Source of the DNA: an uncultured Flaviramulus sp.
Lineage (GTDB): Bacteria; Bacteroidota; Bacteroidia; Flavobacteriales; Flavobacteriaceae
DNA: 64,000 nucleotides
NCBI GenBank assembly: GCA_947487155.1
Contig: CANKVS010000002.1
Coordinates: 62,001 to 126,000, forward strand
Reading direction: 5' to 3'
This document shows positions 61,197 to 64,000 of this stretch, piece after piece. Position 1 is the stretch's first letter, and each line of letters begins with the position of its first letter. The notes under the pieces were generated by a model, which was not told the DNA's origin, searched no databases, and saw only the letters and a program-made list of their open reading frames with translations. Both the position numbers and the translations under genes were made by a program.

Positions 61197-63287
61197 TTAA
61201 AATTCTTGAGCTTGAATGGCTGTGATAATAACGGTGCTATAAATATCGTCTGCGGTACAACCACGACTTAAGTCGTTTACAGGTTTGTTAAGGCCTTGTA
61301 AAACAGGTCCAATAGCCAGTGCGCCAGTTTCACGCTGTACTGCTTTGTAGGTGTTATTTCCTGTGTTTAAATCTGGAAAAATTAATACACTTGCATGTCC
61401 TGCAACTTCAGAGTTTGGTAACTTGTTTTTTCCTATGCGTGTATCAACAGCAGCATCATATTGAATTGGCCCTTCAATTTTTATATTGGGAGCTTGTTTT
61501 TTTACAAGGTCTGTGGCAAGTCTTACTTTTTCAACATCGGCACCTTTGCCAGAAGCACCCGAAGAATATGAAAGCATAGCAACCTTAGGTTCAATACCAA
61601 AATCTTGTGTTGTTTGAGCAGATGAAATGGCTATTTCGGCTAATTGTTCAGCATTTGGATTGGGGTTAATGGCGCAGTCTCCAAAAACCGAAATTCGATC
61701 TTCTAAGCACATAAAAAATATGGAAGATACAATGTTAACCCCTGGTTTTGTTTTTATAAATTGAAGCGCAGGTCGTAAGGTGTGCTGTGTGGTGTGTACT
61801 GCTCCAGAAACCATACCATCGGCGTGTCCTTTATAAATCATCATTGTTGCAAAATACGATACATCGTTCATGGTTTCTCTGGCAATTTGCAAGTTTACGT
61901 TTTTATGTTTTCTTAGTTCGTAAAACGTGTTTACATAATCTTCAAAATGTACAGATTTTGCTGGTGATATTATGTTTATTGAGTTTATGTTTAAAGGAAT
62001 ATCAAGCTTTTCAATAGTGTCTTTAATCTTTTCTTTTTCGCCAATTAGGGTTAATTCTACGACATTGGAGTTAATTAACCTAGAGGCTGCGCGTAGTACA
62101 CGTTCGTCATAACCTTCGGGTAAAACAATATGTTTTTTATCTTTTAACGCACGTTGCATTAAATTGTATTGAAACATTCTTGGAGTAAATACTTCAGATT
62201 CAAAAGTGATTAAATAATCTGCCAGTTTATCTGAATCTACATGCTTTTCAAAGGTAGAAAGCGATGTTGCTATTTTTTGAGTGTTTTCAGCATATATTCT
62301 AGATTTAGCAGCGCCTATACTGTTTGTTACTTCGTAAGTTCCGCCATTAACACTTACAATAGGAACAACACTAGAAAGACCTTCAATAAGTTTTAATATG
62401 GGGTCTTCTGGGATAAGCCCACCAGTTAAAATAATGCCCGAAATTTTAGGGTAATTTTTAGAGATATTTGCTTGTAAAGCGCCTAAAATAATATCTGCTC
62501 TGTCACCAGGTGTAATAACTAGTGTGTTTTCTTTTAGTTTGGTGAGGTAATTGCGCAATTGCATGGCACCAACGCCAAAATTTTCTGTAAGATTGTTTAA
62601 CATACCTTTCCCAAAAAGTACTTTTCCATCTAACGATTTAGCAATTTCTTTTACTGTGGGGCTAGATAAACTAGGGATTTTAGGTATTACCGTTATATCT
62701 GTATGGTTATTAATACGAGATTTTAAAGCGAGTTTAAGTTCTTTAATATCGTTAGGATTAACCTTGTTAGTCATTATTGAAAGTACATCTACATCTTGCT
62801 TAAAGGTGTCGTGTGCTAATTGTACACTATCTACAATTTCTTTAAGTTCTTTTTTATCGCCTTGGGCAACAATAATAACTGGTATTCCTAAATTTTTAGA
62901 TATTAAAATGTTGATGTCTAATTCTAAACTTGAATTTTCATGAGAAAAATCGGTGCCTTCAACTAAAACAAAATCGAAACGCTCTTCAAGGTATTTATAT
63001 TTTTTTATAACCTCGTCTATAACTTCTCCAGACTTTCCTTGGTTGTATAGGTCTACAACTTCGTTTCTAGTGTATGCAAATGTTTTTTTATAATTAAGAT
63101 CAATCTCGAAATACGACAATACTGTATTGATATGATTGTCCATTTCTCCAGTTTCTAAATCTTCTATAATTGGTCTAAAATACCCTACTTTAGCAGTTTT
63201 ACCTAAAAGCATGCGCATTAAGCCAAGAACAACAACAGATTTACCGCTGTTGGGTTCTATAGTAGCAACATAAATTCCTTTACTCAT
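61197..63287 (-). CDS. pta: Phosphate acetyltransferase, long form
   Basis: A 696-residue three-domain Pta. An N-terminal P-loop-like domain (GIYVATIEPNSGKSVVVLGL) and a DRTGG domain (LVITPGDRADIILGALQANI) precede the catalytic domain (KHIVLPEGYDERVLRAASRL, GMVSGAVHTTQHTLRPALQF, AMLSYSSGASGKGADVEKV, GPIQYDAAVDTRIGKNKLPN). It exchanges CoA and phosphate on acetyl-CoA. Forming an operon with ackA, it supports acetate overflow or acetate use. Confidence 0.94.
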   Translation of the reverse strand: MSKGIYVATIEPNSGKSVVVLGLMRMLLGKTAKVGYFRPIIEDLETGEMDNHINTVLSYFEIDLNYKKTFAYTRNEVVDLYNQGKSGEVIDEVIKKYKYLEERFDFVLVEGTDFSHENSSLELDINILISKNLGIPVIIVAQGDKKELKEIVDSVQLAHDTFKQDVDVLSIMTNKVNPNDIKELKLALKSRINNHTDITVIPKIPSLSSPTVKEIAKSLDGKVLFGKGMLNNLTENFGVGAMQLRNYLTKLKENTLVITPGDRADIILGALQANISKNYPKISGIILTGGLIPEDPILKLIEGLSSVVPIVSVNGGTYEVTNSIGAAKSRIYAENTQKIATSLSTFEKHVDSDKLADYLITFESEVFTPRMFQYNLMQRALKDKKHIVLPEGYDERVLRAASRLINSNVVELTLIGEKEKIKDTIEKLDIPLNINSINIISPAKSVHFEDYVNTFYELRKHKNVNLQIARETMNDVSYFATMMIYKGHADGMVSGAVHTTQHTLRPALQFIKTKPGVNIVSSIFFMCLEDRISVFGDCAINPNPNAEQLAEIAISSAQTTQDFGIEPKVAMLSYSSGASGKGADVEKVRLATDLVKKQAPNIKIEGPIQYDAAVDTRIGKNKLPNSEVAGHASVLIFPDLNTGNNTYKAVQRETGALAIGPVLQGLNKPVNDLSRGCTADDIYSTVIITAIQAQEF

Positions 63288-63402
63288 ATTCGTTTTAATA
63301 ATACCAAAGAGGTTGTTTAATATAGGAACAAAATTAGTGTCTAAATAAATTGCTTAGGGTGATTTTTATCATATTTTGAATAATAATGAGTAGATTCTTT
63401 AA

Positions 63403-64000
63403 TTAACCCGCGAAATAATCGACCATAGAAAGTATTCCTAAATACGTAAGAACCGCGCCAGCTAATAGTACGGATAGCCATAAAAATTTACCCATTCGTA
63501 ACGCATTTGGTAAGCGGGTATTGTCAATTATTAACATAGCAAAACACCATAATCCACAAGTAAGAGCTCCGCCAATAATGGCTCCAAAAACCATTCTGTC
63601 TACAATATTTCCGCTTAAAGATTGAGGTAGCCATATAAGTGCTAAAGCTCCTAATAAACAATAAGTGTTTGTTGTTTTATTCCAAAACTTTATGTTTTTG
63701 CTTGTTACAATTTTACTTTTAAATGCCCTTACAGCTTCCATAATACTATACCTGTAAATTTCAAAGGCACCGTATAGTGTTCCAATAAAGGCTAAAATAA
63801 CCCCTGTACGATAAATCCATGTTAGTTGAGGATGTAACACCGCCAAAAACCCTTCTTGTTTATTTAGTAGGTCATTCCCTGCTGGTATTTCATGCATCGG
63901 ATGAAGTACCGATGTGCCCATAATGACAAAAAGTAAAGTTACTAGGGTTACTAAAAAGAAGGATATCGATGTGTCGATTAGTGGGGCTTTAATCCATGTT
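63403..64000 (-). CDS. NRAMP-like Mn/Fe transporter, C-terminal part (5' end beyond window)
   Basis: The frame is open from the stop at 63403 to the window edge (reading APLIDTSISFFLVTLVTLLF then MGTSVLHPMHEIPAGNDLLN), so the ATG at 63921 is internal and not the start. About 199 residues are visible with five or so membrane segments (GVILAFIGTLYGAFEIYRYS, CLLGALALIWLPQSLSG, GGALTCGLWCFAMLIID, FLWLSVLLAGAVLTYLG). They match the C-terminal half of NRAMP-family divalent metal transporters. The metal-binding DPGN and MPH motifs would lie outside or at the edge of the window. Confidence 0.65.
   Translation of the reverse strand, partial: TWIKAPLIDTSISFFLVTLVTLLFVIMGTSVLHPMHEIPAGNDLLNKQEGFLAVLHPQLTWIYRTGVILAFIGTLYGAFEIYRYSIMEAVRAFKSKIVTSKNIKFWNKTTNTYCLLGALALIWLPQSLSGNIVDRMVFGAIIGGALTCGLWCFAMLIIDNTRLPNALRMGKFLWLSVLLAGAVLTYLGILSMVDYFAG

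Noticed and set aside
63403-63921. Complete 172-residue membrane protein
   Set aside because: The frame continues open to the window edge with NRAMP-like sequence, so this is the end of a larger gene.
1-64000. tRNA or rRNA genes
   Set aside because: No cloverleaf-type or rRNA-like sequence was noticed by eye; a covariance search would be needed to exclude one.

Overview
The window looks like a chromosomal segment of a marine-type member of Flavobacteriaceae (Bacteroidota). Base composition is AT-rich, intergenic DNA carries short hairpin repeats of the kind common in this family, promoters fit the Bacteroidota -7 element TAnnTTTG, and ribosome binding sites are weak. Gene content also fits: a Bacteroidota-type arginine operon, SAM-I riboswitches, a sulfite reductase joined to a HEPN domain, a split MetH and DUF1080 lipoproteins. 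I found no tRNA, rRNA, CRISPR array, phage or complete insertion sequence.

Region 1 (1-15.1 kb) is a sugar-oxidation island with two arms around an AraC-type regulator. Leftward: a TIM-barrel isomerase (cut by the window edge), a Tat-exported Gfo/Idh oxidoreductase, a formylglycine-generating-enzyme-like protein, a DUF1080 lipoprotein, and the small and large subunits of a GMC-type FAD dehydrogenase. Rightward: the regulator, a TIM-barrel lipoprotein, an MFS transporter, a second Gfo/Idh enzyme, a further TIM-barrel enzyme, a second GMC large/small pair and a second DUF1080 lipoprotein. The best reading is a 3-keto-glycoside pathway: periplasmic oxidation at C3, cleavage of the keto-glycoside, uptake, then isomerisation and reduction.

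Region 2 (15.2-27.5 kb) is one long arginine and proline operon: an acyltransferase, argG, argC, proC, argD, proA, proB, argF-type carbamoyltransferase, argB, argE, argH. A 22-codon ORF ending in an arginine cluster lies 315 bases upstream and is a strong candidate for a regulatory leader peptide. The carbamoyltransferase looks like the N-succinylornithine type.

Region 3 (27.5-34.6 kb) holds a clan GH-G-like glycoside hydrolase lipoprotein, a CE1-like esterase, leuA-leuB on the minus strand with a terminator, and a large Bacteroidota protein of unknown function.

Region 4 (34.7-57.6 kb) is sulfur and methionine metabolism. A SAM-I riboswitch precedes metY, a three-part fusion (homoserine acetyltransferase, aspartokinase, homoserine dehydrogenase) and metZ. 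A PhzF-like gene and an Rrf2 regulator follow. A consensus promoter with a palindrome over the expected transcription start then drives assimilatory sulfate reduction: DUF2061, cysH, cysD, cysN, sulfite reductase-HEPN, siroheme genes, an FNR-like flavoprotein, cysE and cysM. A second SAM-I riboswitch precedes a methionine synthase split into two genes, with a four-helix-bundle (23S rRNA intervening-sequence type) gene between the parts, then metF.

Region 5 (57.6-64 kb) has a PagL-like outer-membrane deacylase, a VOC protein, a head-GIN lipoprotein, ackA-pta on the minus strand and part of an NRAMP-like metal transporter.
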